Shown: positions 1 to 9,188, counted from the stretch's first letter. The stretch: DNA of 40,729 nucleotides from JAGKXB01 sp964498835 (GCA_964498835.1 CAZCIX010000014.1:1-40729), one strand, 5' to 3'. Notes: generated by a model not told the origin, from the letters alone. A program made the numbers and translations.

Positions 1-176
1 ACATTAAATTCATGTGCTTTTTTCGATAAACAGATGTAGTATTGCAACAGAAGCTGCGAGAACATGAGTTATGACCGACCCATATCAAACAATATGTGAT
101 TTGATGGGATTGTTTTTGTGGTTATGCATAAGGTTATTGTAAGTAGTTAGTATTGTGGATAATAAGGAGGTGTGTC

Positions 177-707
177 ATGTCAGGTGGGACGCAAAAAAAG
201 CTCGGTAAGGTTCGCCCTCCTAGGGTGCAGATTACTTATGATGTGGAAACGGGTGATAGTGTTAAACAGAAAGCGTTGCCATTTGTGGTGGGTGTGTTGG
301 CAGATTTGAACCCAGGTGGCGCTAACGAAACTCGTTTGCGGGATCGCTCTTTTGTCTCGATTGATGGTGATAATTTCGACAAAGTCATGTCCGCTGTTAA
401 CCCAACAGTATCGTTGTCCGTGCCTAATAAATTAAGCAGTGAGGGTGGCAATATGCGGTTGGAGATGTCGTTCTCTGAGTTGGATGCGTTTTCTCCGGGG
501 CGCGTGGCAAAGTCTGTGCCTGAGCTAAACCAATTGTTAGAGGCGCGTGAACGCTTGAATGATTTGTTGGCCAAGTTGGAGGGCAATGATAAGTTAAACG
601 ATTTGTTGGCTGAGGTTGTACTGAATACCGAGGTGCAAGTGAAGGCTTGCGCTGAACAGCGTGAGCGCGAGCAGCAGTCAGATACTGTGGATAAGTCAGT
701 AGAATAA
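177..707 (+). CDS. tssB: TssB (VipA-type) T6SS sheath small subunit
   Basis: Small subunit of the cytoplasmic contractile sheath; with TssC it assembles around the Hcp tube and its contraction fires the apparatus. The 176-residue product has the family hallmarks: N-terminal basic stretch (KKLGKVRPPRVQI), then LPFVVGVLADLNPG at about residues 31–44, then RDRSFVSIDGDNFDKVM, and a charged helical C-terminus with repeated DLLA segments (ELNQLLEARERLNDLLAKLE). Length fits the usual 160–180 residues. I chose ATG 177 because a strong Shine-Dalgarno AAGGAGG ends 6 bases upstream (164–170); an in-frame upstream extension to 153 has no such site. It is the first gene of the T6SS operon. The 176 bases before it contain no gene and no convincing sigma-70 promoter that I can point to. 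Assignment is secure by sequence and by its place directly before tssC. Confidence 0.95.
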   Translation: MSGGTQKKLGKVRPPRVQITYDVETGDSVKQKALPFVVGVLADLNPGGANETRLRDRSFVSIDGDNFDKVMSAVNPTVSLSVPNKLSSEGGNMRLEMSFSELDAFSPGRVAKSVPELNQLLEARERLNDLLAKLEGNDKLNDLLAEVVLNTEVQVKACAEQREREQQSDTVDKSVE

Positions 708-784
708 TAAGAATCTGTATATGTGTGGGACTGAGGTGTGGGTCGATTGGTACGCCCTTCCTCTATATTTTGTGGGAGTATGCA

Positions 785-2269
785 ATGGGAACGTTGGCAG
801 AATTAATGTCTGAGACATCCGGGAGTGGTGAGCAACCATCTGTTCTTGATTTGATTATTGAGCACGGCAGGATTGTGCGCGACCCTGCGCAGGCTGAAAA
901 AGCAGCCGAAATGATTTCGGAATTTATTGACCAAGTGCCGCTACGGGTAACGCGAAAGACCTTGAATGCGGCTGAAATGATTGCTGAGCGCATTGCGGAA
1001 ATCGACGCTTTGATTTCGCTGCAATTAAATGAAATTATGCATGCGGATGCATTTCAGAAGTTGGAGTCTACTTGGCGCGGGTTGCACAAATTGGTGCGGG
1101 CTGGTGAGGGCGCAACAAGTTTGAGTATCAAAATCTTGCCCGTCAATAAAATCGAATTGCTGAAGGATTTCGAGCGCTCTTCAGGTTTTGATCAAAGTAC
1201 TTTGTTCAAGCTAATTTATGAGGAAGAGTTTGGAACTTTGGGGGGGGCGCCTTTTGGTGTGTTGGTGACAGACTTTGCTTTTGGACGCGGTGCGCAAGAT
1301 GTGCGTTTGTTGGAGGAGCTATCTCATGTGGCTGCGGGTGCGCATGCGCCGTTATTGGCTGCACCAGCCGCAAGTTTGTTTGATATGGATAGCTTCTTGG
1401 ATTTGAGTGCGCCACGTGATTTGGCTAAGATTTTTGAGAGTGGTGAGCTTTCGGCTTGGCGAGCGTTCCGTGATAGCGAGGATTCGCGCTATGTTGTGAT
1501 GTCTTTGCCGCGTGTCCTCATGCGTTTGCCTTATGGTCCAGATACTGTGCCGGTTGAAGAGTTCATGTTCAAAGAAGATTGTGACGGTAGTGAACATGGG
1601 AAGTATTTGTGGGGTAGTGCTGCTTGGGCGCTAGCTGAGCGTATTGTCAATGCTTATGCTGAGTACGGTTGGTGCGCGGCGATTCGTGGAGTAGAGGGTG
1701 GTGGCAAGGTTGAGGATCTTCCTATGCATTATTATCACGCCTCTTCTGGTGATGTGGTGGCGAAGTGTCCAACCGAAACTGCGATTACTGATAGGCGTGA
1801 AAAAGAGTTGAGTGATCTTGGCTTTATGCCTTTGTGTTATGCCAAAAGTACTAACTATGCCGTGTTCTTTGGGGGACAGACGGCAAACCGCCCTGCTGTT
1901 TATGGTAGTGACCTGGCAAATGCAAACGCACGTTTGGCATCAATGCTGCCGTATATTTTGGCGGCATCACGGTTTGCTCATTATTTAAAATCGATTATGC
2001 GTGACAAGATTGGTAGTTTTCAGTCGCGGGCTACGGTTGAGAAATATTTAAATCAGTGGATTACACGTTACGTGACAGTGGATGATGAGGCTAGCCAGGA
2101 TGTAAAGGCGCGCTTTCCGTTGCGTGAGGCGTCTGTGCAGGTCTATGAAGTACCCGGATCGCCTGGTGCTTATACCTCGGTAGTATTTTTGCGGCCGCAC
2201 TTCCAATTGGAAGAGTTAACTGCTTCTATCCGTTTGGTTGCTGCATTGCCAGGAGCTGGTGGTAATTGA
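785..2269 (+). CDS. tssC: TssC (VipB-type) T6SS sheath large subunit
   Basis: Large subunit of the contractile sheath, partner of TssB; its N-terminal region in homologues carries the contact for the ClpV disassembly ATPase. The 494-residue product matches TssC in length and in the conserved block FQKLESTWRGLHKLV (about residues 93–107), followed by the expected FGTLGGAPFGVLVTDF and ALAERI…YGWCAAIRGVEGGG segments. The C-terminal sheath motif region ends in PGSPGAYTSVVFLRPHFQLEEL, also typical. ATG 785 is preferred to an upstream in-frame GTG at 725: it is preceded by GGGAG at 774–778 and gives a normal family N-terminus. It lies 77 bases after tssB and is surely cotranscribed with it. Confidence 0.95.
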   Translation: MGTLAELMSETSGSGEQPSVLDLIIEHGRIVRDPAQAEKAAEMISEFIDQVPLRVTRKTLNAAEMIAERIAEIDALISLQLNEIMHADAFQKLESTWRGLHKLVRAGEGATSLSIKILPVNKIELLKDFERSSGFDQSTLFKLIYEEEFGTLGGAPFGVLVTDFAFGRGAQDVRLLEELSHVAAGAHAPLLAAPAASLFDMDSFLDLSAPRDLAKIFESGELSAWRAFRDSEDSRYVVMSLPRVLMRLPYGPDTVPVEEFMFKEDCDGSEHGKYLWGSAAWALAERIVNAYAEYGWCAAIRGVEGGGKVEDLPMHYYHASSGDVVAKCPTETAITDRREKELSDLGFMPLCYAKSTNYAVFFGGQTANRPAVYGSDLANANARLASMLPYILAASRFAHYLKSIMRDKIGSFQSRATVEKYLNQWITRYVTVDDEASQDVKARFPLREASVQVYEVPGSPGAYTSVVFLRPHFQLEELTASIRLVAALPGAGGN

Positions 2270-2282
2270 TAAATATTTTGTA

Positions 2283-2312
2283 ATTTATTTATTAATGGGT
2301 TGATAAATAAAT
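2283..2312 (+). other. AT-rich hairpin in the tssC–hcp gap
   Basis: An almost perfect inverted repeat (ATTTATTTATTA at 2283–2294 against TGATAAATAAAT at 2301–2312, loop ATGGGT) lies 13 bases after the tssC stop. It is entirely A/T in the stem and lacks a following U-run, so it is not a standard intrinsic terminator. It could protect or delimit the 3' end of a processed tssBC message, or it may be chance in an AT-rich gap. Confidence 0.4.
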
Positions 2313-2344
2313 AAGTTGGTGCTATTTTTATAACTAAGAATTTC

Positions 2345-2380
2345 GTTGTTATGGTTGTTGAAGTTGTTGTTTAGGTTGTT
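2345..2380 (+). repeat. Four GTTGTT motifs in the hcp leader
   Basis: GTTGTT occurs at 2345, 2354, 2363 and 2375 (steps of 9, 9 and 12 bases), 80–115 bases before the hcp start. This is simple-sequence structure in an untranslated region, and might be bound by a protein or small RNA; that role is speculative. Confidence 0.45.
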
Positions 2381-2460
2381 AAATTTTTCCAAAACTGGCA
2401 GTGCAATGATGTTGTTTGAGGGACTCTGGTTTTTCAATTCACTATAAAAATGGAGCATAT

Positions 2461-2979
2461 ATGTTACCAATGATTTTGAAACTGGCTGATAAAGTGAAGA
2501 TTGAAGGCGAATCTTTAATGAAGGGTTATGAAAAACAGATAGACATTGAGCATTTGGAGCATGGTGTTAGCATGCCGATGGTGTCGGACAAGTCATCTAA
2601 TTCGCGCACCTCAGGGCGTTGTAAGCATGATGAGTTCACATGTTGGATTCGATTGAGTAAGGCGTATCCAAAGTTGATCGAATCTTGTGCCAAAGGTGCT
2701 AATTTGGGTCAAGTAGAATTAGCGATGGTGAAAATGAGTGAAGGAAAAATTAGCGAAGTAGCGAAATACTCCTTGACCGATGTGTATGTGTCCTCGGTTT
2801 CTTTGGTGCCTGGCTTGGGTGATGAGGCTGCCACTACTGATTCTGGCGATACTTCTTTGCCATGGATTAAATTTGGTCTCAACTACCAAAGCATTGCTAT
2901 TACTTATAATGAGTATGATGCAACAGGAGCTAGCAAAGGTGCTGTGTCATGTGATGCTATTACTGGTTTGGGTGCTTAA
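2461..2979 (+). CDS. hcp: Hcp (TssD), T6SS inner tube protein
   Basis: Hcp forms stacked hexameric rings that make the secreted inner tube and can carry small effectors in its lumen. The 172-residue product has the Hcp-fold signature: ILKLADKVKIEGES at the N-terminus, then SNSRTSGRCKHDEFTCWIRLSKAYPKLIESCAKG in mid-protein, and the C-terminal strand region LPWIKFGLNYQSIAITYNEYDATG. Length is typical (160–175). ATG 2461 is supported by GGAG at 2452–2455; a longer in-frame start at 2416 has no such site. The 191-base gap before it is AT-rich, with a hairpin and four GTTGTT motifs, and is long enough for its own promoter or a regulated leader. That fits the usual need for much more Hcp than baseplate. 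Five cysteines occur in the sequence. Confidence 0.93.
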   Translation: MLPMILKLADKVKIEGESLMKGYEKQIDIEHLEHGVSMPMVSDKSSNSRTSGRCKHDEFTCWIRLSKAYPKLIESCAKGANLGQVELAMVKMSEGKISEVAKYSLTDVYVSSVSLVPGLGDEAATTDSGDTSLPWIKFGLNYQSIAITYNEYDATGASKGAVSCDAITGLGA

Positions 2980-3009
2980 AAAGTGCCGTAGCACGGAGGA
3001 GGTAGGGAG

Positions 3010-3450
3010 GTGCGTGATTTGTTGTTTCACCGTTTCGATAATGCTGCTCAATCTAGTCAATTGAGTGGTTATGTTGAAGATGAAATGGTTGATGATGTCG
3101 CATCTGTTGTTCGAGAGGTGACGTTGTTGTTGAACACTAGATCGCCGCTTTCCGCATCCGCCTCTGCTGCTTTACCACGTCGTACAGTTTTAGAATATGG
3201 TTTGGCAGATTTTTTGCATCTTTCCCCGGTTTCTATGGATGATGCAAAGCAGTTGGCGCGTTTTATTCGTGAGGCTATTGTTGCTTATGAGCCCAGGCTG
3301 CAGGTGGATAATGTCGTGATCGATACCCCACGCCCTTGTCGTGATGCCGTGTACGCCGTCATATCTGGTCAGGTTCGCAAGCGTGACCTCAGTATTGTTC
3401 CTGTGCATTTTCCGGTACAAGTTGCTGTCGCTGCGCGTTCAATCGAATAA
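3010..3450 (+). CDS. tssE: TssE, gp25-like T6SS baseplate protein
   Basis: Baseplate wedge component related to phage T4 gp25; it links TssF/TssG to the first sheath ring. The 146-residue product shows the family pattern: N-terminal LFHRFDN, an SVVREVTLLLNTR-type helix (VREVTLLLNTRSPL, about residues 34–47), TVLEYGLADF (about 59–68), and IVAYEPRL about residues 89–96, containing the EPRL motif that defines gp25/TssE proteins. The start is GTG 3010, with an excellent GGAGGAGG at 2995–3002, 7 bases upstream. It begins 30 bases after hcp, so the pair is probably cotranscribed. Confidence 0.9.
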   Translation: MRDLLFHRFDNAAQSSQLSGYVEDEMVDDVASVVREVTLLLNTRSPLSASASAALPRRTVLEYGLADFLHLSPVSMDDAKQLARFIREAIVAYEPRLQVDNVVIDTPRPCRDAVYAVISGQVRKRDLSIVPVHFPVQVAVAARSIE

Positions 3451-3550
3451 CAATATTGTTAGAAATAACCTGCAGGAAAAAGACCTGAAGTGTTAAGACA
3501 AACGCAATTTAAACTGTAATTGTGTTGTGTCTCTGCTTGCGGAGAAGCTT

Positions 3551-5326
3551 TTGAGTTCGAATGATATGCCGTTTATGCAGTACTACCTTAAGGAGCTTGC
3601 CTCTTTTGAGGATGATTGCGCCGAATTTGCAGCTTGTTATCCTCAGGTGGCAGGTAATCTTGGCATGGGTAGCGAGGGGGCGAGTGATCCTCATGTGCGG
3701 CAATTAATTGAGTCGGTGGCTTTTATTGCCGCTCGGTTGAAACGACAAATCGATACGATACCCGGCGATTTGGCGTATAACCTGTTGCAATCATTGGCCC
3801 CGCATTTGGTTGCCCCTATTCCTGCAATGTCGGTGGCACGTTTTTCGCCCTTGACTGATCAACTGGATGCAGTTAAATCAATCCCCTCTAGTGCCATGCG
3901 CTTGCGTGCAATGTCTCCTGATGGGGAGTGTTTGTTTAGAACGTGTGCTACCAGCAGTGATAATGCTTTGTGGCCTTTGCAGCTTGATTGTTTTTGGGCA
4001 GGTGCTGATGCTTCGCCTAGAAATAAGCGTGCAGTTCCTGGCTACAATGAAAATAATGGTTTTGTGTTACGACTGGAACATCCTAAAAAAATGCTTGCTC
4101 CAGGGGATCCTGACGAGCTGACATTCTTTGTTTCGGGTGCTTTGAATCGTGCATTAGCTGCTGTGGAGGCATTTGTGTCTGGCGTGCGTGAGGTGCGTAT
4201 GGTTGCACTGGATGGTTCTTGGACCGTGCCCGTTCCATTGGATCAAATCGTACCCCAGGGTTTTGATCCTGCACATCGTTTAATGCCTGTCGCACAACGT
4301 ACTACTCATGCTGGTGCGTTAGCGCTTGAGTTTCTTACTTTTCCTAGGCGGTTTTGTTTTTTGAAGGTGCGCGGCTTGAATTGTCCGGTACCTAGTCGTG
4401 GTTTCTTTTTAGTATTTGTCATGGAGCGCTCTTTCATGGCTGCATTGGATGCAGTTAAAGAGAATATTGCAATTAATTGTTTGCCAATTATTAATTTATT
4501 TACGCGCAATCCCGTTGCCTTGCGTTTGAAGGGTGTGCGTGATGAGTATGCGATTCCTCGTGGAGATCTTGGTCGAGGTAAGTGGGATATATTCAATATT
4601 AATCGTGTACGTTTGATTGATCGAGATAAAGAGCGTGAAATACCGCAGTACCACAATGCCATGTCTGTGCATTCACATCATGTTGGCGATATTTCTTGGC
4701 AAGGTGTGCGCAGGGAAAGACTGAATTCTCAGTTGGGTCATGCGAGTTTAAACTTACGTTTTATCGGTTTGGATGGGGCGCAGGGACGGTTTGAATCTGA
4801 GATGGCAATGTTGGATTTGACTTGTACGCATTGTGAAGCACCGGATAGCTTGCAGGCAGGACAAAATTTAGAATTGTTGGGTTGGGGTGATGGTTATAAA
4901 GCGGAATTAGAATTTGTTCCTACTGCCTACGTACCGCCTATGCTGGCATCTGACACTAATATCAATGAAATGTTGAGAATATTGCAATGGCGCTCATCTG
5001 GCGCTACTGATTTGGCTGCGATAGTGCGGCAATATTTGCGTATTCATAATCGCACCCATACTGCCTATGCAAATGCGGCAACTGTTGCTTTGCAGGATAT
5101 TCAACGACAAGTTGTGGCGATGCCTTGGGCGGTTAATCCAAGCCCTATGGTGTTGGGAATGGCATGCCGTTACGTGATTGCTTTACGCAGTGGCGATGAG
5201 GTAATCAGCGGTCGTTATTTATTCGCAAGCGTTGTTCGGCGTATTTTGGAACAAATGCATGATTTGCCATTGCCGCAAGAAGTGTTAATTCCCGGGTTGA
5301 ATGGCGAGTTGCGGAATGTCAATTAA
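3551..5326 (+). CDS. tssF: TssF, T6SS baseplate wedge protein
   Basis: Baseplate protein that forms the wedge with TssG and TssE and contacts TssK. The N-terminal block MQYYLKELASFEDDCAEF, then YPQVAGNLGM, then DPHVRQLIESVAFIAARLKRQID is the VasA/ImpG/TssF signature. The body is about 590 residues, matching the family. Later signature text includes LPIINLFTRNP (about residues 317–327) and CTHCEAPDSL. The start is uncertain. TTG 3551 is preferred because GGAG at 3541–3544 lies 6 bases upstream and the product begins close to the conserved block. GTG 3527 is possible without a visible ribosome site, and ATG 3566 or 3575 would also keep the domain. The gene overlaps the start of tssG by 11 bases. 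Confidence 0.9.
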   Translation: MSSNDMPFMQYYLKELASFEDDCAEFAACYPQVAGNLGMGSEGASDPHVRQLIESVAFIAARLKRQIDTIPGDLAYNLLQSLAPHLVAPIPAMSVARFSPLTDQLDAVKSIPSSAMRLRAMSPDGECLFRTCATSSDNALWPLQLDCFWAGADASPRNKRAVPGYNENNGFVLRLEHPKKMLAPGDPDELTFFVSGALNRALAAVEAFVSGVREVRMVALDGSWTVPVPLDQIVPQGFDPAHRLMPVAQRTTHAGALALEFLTFPRRFCFLKVRGLNCPVPSRGFFLVFVMERSFMAALDAVKENIAINCLPIINLFTRNPVALRLKGVRDEYAIPRGDLGRGKWDIFNINRVRLIDRDKEREIPQYHNAMSVHSHHVGDISWQGVRRERLNSQLGHASLNLRFIGLDGAQGRFESEMAMLDLTCTHCEAPDSLQAGQNLELLGWGDGYKAELEFVPTAYVPPMLASDTNINEMLRILQWRSSGATDLAAIVRQYLRIHNRTHTAYANAATVALQDIQRQVVAMPWAVNPSPMVLGMACRYVIALRSGDEVISGRYLFASVVRRILEQMHDLPLPQEVLIPGLNGELRNVN

Positions 5327-6521
5327 GTCTCCTGTTTTTTCATTGCCAACTACGGAGAATCAGACTAATAAGAAAGTTCACACACGGATCGAGGAAAAAA
5401 TTGCCCTTAATGCAACAAATTTGGGCGATGTGGTTGATACGAGTGATGTGTGGTCTGATGTGTCAATTCAAGCCACCTCTTCCGAGAAATATTCAGATTT
5501 GGCCCAAGAAACGAGTTTTGCTGCTTTGTGTGCTGCGATTTGCCATGTGCATGGTTCTGAGGCGCAAAGTGATTTTCCTTTGCGTGGACGCTTACGCATG
5601 CGTTCACAAATTACTCCTTCTTTTCATCCGCGAGATTTTAGTCTAGAGCAAGAGGCCAGCGCTGGTATTGGAAAAAAATCGACTATGCCAACAGCACGTT
5701 TGGCTTTTCTGACTTTGGCGGGTGTCGGTGGTGCATTGCCTTGGTGGATTAGCGAAAAGATTTTGTGGGATCGTAGTGGTGCTGGAGCAGCATTACATGC
5801 TTTTTTAGATTTGTTGAATCGTCGTTTTTGGGAGTTATTGTTTTTATCGCAAAGTGTAGGCAGTAATCCACAGTACGGTTTTCATAATTCATATCACGCT
5901 CAATTATTGAGTAGTTTGTCTCATGCGATTGTTGGTTTGGGACATGATGCTATTCCATCTTGTGCAAACAATAAAGCAGCAATATTGCATAGGGTAAAAC
6001 AATATTGTTGGGGTAGCGGAGGGGGTACGAGTGGTGTAGCTGCACTTTCTGAGTTGTTGACGGATGCTTGCGGTAGTCCAGTTAGTTTGCGTGAACATCA
6101 TCCTTTGTGTTTGCCGGTGGGTGGGCAATCACAACTTTTCTTGGGTCCAGGCATTCGTAATCGATTGTCTTCAATTACTGGTGTGATTGGTGCCAAAGCA
6201 TGGGTATTTTGTGCTTTGGTTGTGACAGTTTGCTTATCTAATTCTGATGATTTAAGCGACTATCTGCCCCCGCTTGAGGGGGATAAAGAGGGTGGGCGGC
6301 GTTTAAATTTATTGCGTGAAATTTTAGATGTATTTTATGTTCAAAATTTACCCCCGGTAATGTTGCAGATAGAGTATCTTTCTGGAACGAGTTTTTCGTG
6401 TTTGGGAAGTCGAGATTTGCGTTTGGGGTTGGGGGCCGCGTTGGCGGGTACTGGTGCGGTGGCACAGATTGTGAGATTTTCTGTGCCCATGCCTTCCTTG
6501 GTAGCACCTGTTTCGCATTAA
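5316..6521 (+). CDS. tssG: TssG, T6SS baseplate wedge protein
   Basis: Partner of TssF in the baseplate wedge (ImpH/VasB family). About 401 residues, slightly longer than many TssG. The N-terminal ~70 residues are polar and poorly conserved; recognisable segments start with FAALCAAICHVHG and then LPLRGRLRMRSQ-like text around residues 83–95 (FPLRGRLRMRSQ). LLNRRFWELLF and the C-terminal GLGAALAGTGA are also consistent with the family. Identification leans on position directly after tssF and before clpV plus this moderate pattern match. The ATG at 5316 overlaps the tssF stop by 11 bases; an in-frame ATG at 5301 is an alternative. Confidence 0.86.
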   Translation: MSIKSPVFSLPTTENQTNKKVHTRIEEKIALNATNLGDVVDTSDVWSDVSIQATSSEKYSDLAQETSFAALCAAICHVHGSEAQSDFPLRGRLRMRSQITPSFHPRDFSLEQEASAGIGKKSTMPTARLAFLTLAGVGGALPWWISEKILWDRSGAGAALHAFLDLLNRRFWELLFLSQSVGSNPQYGFHNSYHAQLLSSLSHAIVGLGHDAIPSCANNKAAILHRVKQYCWGSGGGTSGVAALSELLTDACGSPVSLREHHPLCLPVGGQSQLFLGPGIRNRLSSITGVIGAKAWVFCALVVTVCLSNSDDLSDYLPPLEGDKEGGRRLNLLREILDVFYVQNLPPVMLQIEYLSGTSFSCLGSRDLRLGLGAALAGTGAVAQIVRFSVPMPSLVAPVSH

Positions 6522-6596
6522 TTGCCGAAATTGTTGAAAATTATTGGATTCACCGAATAATAATAAATATAGATACAAATATAAGGATAATCACTG

Positions 6597-9188
6597 ATGA
6601 GCACACATTCTTCAGCTAATACTGACATTCGTTCCATGGTGTCCAAGCTTGATGCAAATTGTCGGAAAATCGTTTCAGATGCGGCTGATTTAGCATATCG
6701 CAGCACCCATGGTGTGTTGGATGTTGAGCACGTGCTGTTTATTTTTTGTAATGCAAATGAGCCTGATGAACCTTTGTTACGTAAGTTGATTGTTGCAGGG
6801 CTGGATGTGGTAGCTGTGCGCAAGGAAATGAATCAACAATTTGCAACTTTTAAAAAAGGTGACGGCTTGCCACCTGCATTGTCAGATCGGTTGGTGCAAG
6901 CCTTGCGTGATGCCTGGTTTGAGGCTTCGCTGGTCAGTCCACCGATGGCGGTTAACGTAGAAATCTTATTAAGGGCAATCGTTCTTAATGAGGCTTTGTT
7001 TGCTCGCTTGTGTCATGACATGCCAGGGTTGCGTGGTTTGGCTCAGGTGACACGATTGACTGATAAGGTGGAGACAAAGGAGGCTGAGTGGGATGGTCAG
7101 AAGATGCATTCTAATCTTGCCAAATATACAGTGGACTTGACTGCGCGCGCAGCCGCAGGAGAGATCGATCCTGTTATTGGGCGCGATAATGAAATATCGC
7201 AAGTTGTTGAAATTTTGTTGCGTCGTCGACAAAACAACCCCATTTTGACAGGTGAGGCTGGCGTTGGTAAGACCTCTATTGTCGAAGGATTGGCCCAAAG
7301 GATTTTTGCTGGTTTGGTGCCAGAAGCATTAAAAAATGTTCGGATATGCAGTTTAGATATGGGTTTGTTACGGGCCGGTGCATCCATGCGTGGCGAAATT
7401 GAATCTCGCCTGAAAGGAATTATTTCAGAGGTGGCGGCATCGGAAGTGCCGGTAATTTTGTTTATTGATGAGGCGCATACCATCGTGGCGGGAGCGGCTG
7501 GTCAAGGTGAGCAGAGCGACATCGCTAATTTGATTAAGCCAGAGTTGGCGCGTGGCACGTTGCGCACGATTGCTGCTACTACTTGGGCAGAGTACAAACG
7601 TTTCTTTGAAAAAGATGCAGCATTAAGTCGTCGTTTTCAAACCGTACGAGTGGCGGAACCTTCTGTGCCAGCCAGTGAGGATATTCTGCAAGGTTTGGTA
7701 CCTATTTTGCAAAAGCATCATGGCGTGTATATCATGCAATCAGCGGTGGAGGCCGCAGTGCGCTTGTCAAGTCGCTACATGCAAGACCGCCAGTTACCTG
7801 ACAAGGCAATTTCGGTGTTGGATACCGCTTGCGCACGTGCTGTTGCAGCGTTGACTGGTCCGGCTAATCAAGAAGTGAACTTGTCCCAGCGCACAGAGTT
7901 GTTGTCTGGGCGTTTGCGTGCTTTGCAGCGTGAGCATGATTGGACTGGTGCTGGTGAAGATGAAATTACGTCAGTACAAAATGAATTGGCTCAGGTAAAA
8001 GCCCAATTAGAATCAACGTCGGTATATGCAACAGAGACTGCAAATACGATTGCAACTGAAAATACGTCATCTCAAGCTGTACCAGCAGTGCGGGTTGCGA
8101 GTGAGGATGTGGCATCAGTCATTGCTGATTGGACCGGTGTGCCATCCCAAAAGATGTTGAGCGATCAATACAGCATGGTTTCGGAGTTGGAAAAAACATT
8201 GGCGTTGCGCGTGGTTGGTCAGCGTGATGCGGTACGTATTATTTGCGATCGTGTTAGAGCGTATACCGCCAAACTGGAAGATCCGTCGCGCCCTATTGGT
8301 GTCTTTATGTTAGCTGGTCCGTCTGGTGTTGGAAAAACCGAAACAGCGCATGCATTGGCCGAAGGTTTTTTTGGTAAGGGTGGAATTACGGTCATCAATA
8401 TGTCTGAGTATCAGGAAGCGCATACGGTGTCGAAATTGAAGGGTGCGCCTCCTGGTTATGTTGGTTATGGTCAAGGAGGTGTATTGACTGAAGCCATTCG
8501 TCGCCGTCCTTATGGTTTACTCTTGTTGGATGAGGTAGAAAAAGCACATCCGGATGTCCTGGATTTATTCTTACAGGTATTTGATAAAGGATTCATGGAA
8601 GATTCCGAGGGTATTGTGGTGGATTTTAAAAATACCTTGGTGATCCTCACTAGCAATGCTGGTACCGAATTACTGGAATCGATAGATACAACAGTTGCGC
8701 GTAGTCCAGAAGAGCAAGAAGCATTTTTGGAAAAGTTGCAACAAGCTTTGTTGGAGCACTTTAAGCCAGCTTTTCTTGGTCGTACGCAGGTTGTGCCTTA
8801 TTACACGCTATCCAAGCCGGAATTGCATTGCATCGTTAAGATGAAGTTGGATGCTATTCGTCGTCGTTTTGAAACTTCGTACCGTGCTGATCTCATATTT
8901 GATGATGCCGTACTGGATTCGATCGTGGCGCATTGTGCATCTCAGGCAATTGGTGCTCGTTGGATTGATCAATATATTTCCGAAAATATTCTGAGTCGTC
9001 TTTCTACTTATGTTCTTGATCGTTTGGCGCTTGGACAAGTCGTTACAACAGCAAGCGTGGTGCTCTCTGAGGGACGTATTCACATTGAATCTGGTGGTGT
9101 ATCTCAATCTAAAGTGAGGACCAAACCAGAATCCAAGGCAAAGTCCAAATCTAAAGCTACACCAAAATCTAAGGAGCGTGTCGAGTGA
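6597..9188 (+). CDS. clpV: ClpV/TssH, AAA+ ATPase for sheath disassembly
   Basis: Hexameric Clp/Hsp100 ATPase that extracts and recycles contracted TssB/TssC sheath. The 863-residue product has an N-domain (about 1–150), a first AAA+ module with Walker A GEAGVGKT at 219–226 and Walker B VILFIDEA ending at 293, a middle coiled region (about 400–470), and a second AAA+ module with Walker A GPSGVGKT at 574–581 and Walker B LLLLDEVEK with D645/E646. All ATP-site residues are intact. Start ATG 6597 has AAGGA 9 bases upstream. ClpV is distinguished from ClpB by its setting between tssG and tssJ. The last ~26 residues are a Lys/Ser-rich low-complexity tail (KPESKAKSKSK…), not usual for the family. 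The stop overlaps the tssJ GTG start by 4 bases. Confidence 0.95.
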   Translation: MSTHSSANTDIRSMVSKLDANCRKIVSDAADLAYRSTHGVLDVEHVLFIFCNANEPDEPLLRKLIVAGLDVVAVRKEMNQQFATFKKGDGLPPALSDRLVQALRDAWFEASLVSPPMAVNVEILLRAIVLNEALFARLCHDMPGLRGLAQVTRLTDKVETKEAEWDGQKMHSNLAKYTVDLTARAAAGEIDPVIGRDNEISQVVEILLRRRQNNPILTGEAGVGKTSIVEGLAQRIFAGLVPEALKNVRICSLDMGLLRAGASMRGEIESRLKGIISEVAASEVPVILFIDEAHTIVAGAAGQGEQSDIANLIKPELARGTLRTIAATTWAEYKRFFEKDAALSRRFQTVRVAEPSVPASEDILQGLVPILQKHHGVYIMQSAVEAAVRLSSRYMQDRQLPDKAISVLDTACARAVAALTGPANQEVNLSQRTELLSGRLRALQREHDWTGAGEDEITSVQNELAQVKAQLESTSVYATETANTIATENTSSQAVPAVRVASEDVASVIADWTGVPSQKMLSDQYSMVSELEKTLALRVVGQRDAVRIICDRVRAYTAKLEDPSRPIGVFMLAGPSGVGKTETAHALAEGFFGKGGITVINMSEYQEAHTVSKLKGAPPGYVGYGQGGVLTEAIRRRPYGLLLLDEVEKAHPDVLDLFLQVFDKGFMEDSEGIVVDFKNTLVILTSNAGTELLESIDTTVARSPEEQEAFLEKLQQALLEHFKPAFLGRTQVVPYYTLSKPELHCIVKMKLDAIRRRFETSYRADLIFDDAVLDSIVAHCASQAIGARWIDQYISENILSRLSTYVLDRLALGQVVTTASVVLSEGRIHIESGGVSQSKVRTKPESKAKSKSKATPKSKERVE

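Noticed and set aside
1..176. Promoter for the T6SS operon
   Set aside because: TTGATG/TTGTTT and TATGCA/TATTGT hexamers exist but none pair with good match and spacing, so no site is called.
236..586. 116-codon minus-strand ORF inside tssB
   Set aside because: Antisense to a confidently assigned gene, without ribosome site or domain.
2285..2470. 61-codon minus-strand ORF in the tssC–hcp gap
   Set aside because: Asn-rich product of the AT-rich, GTTGTT-bearing leader; no ribosome site or conserved feature.
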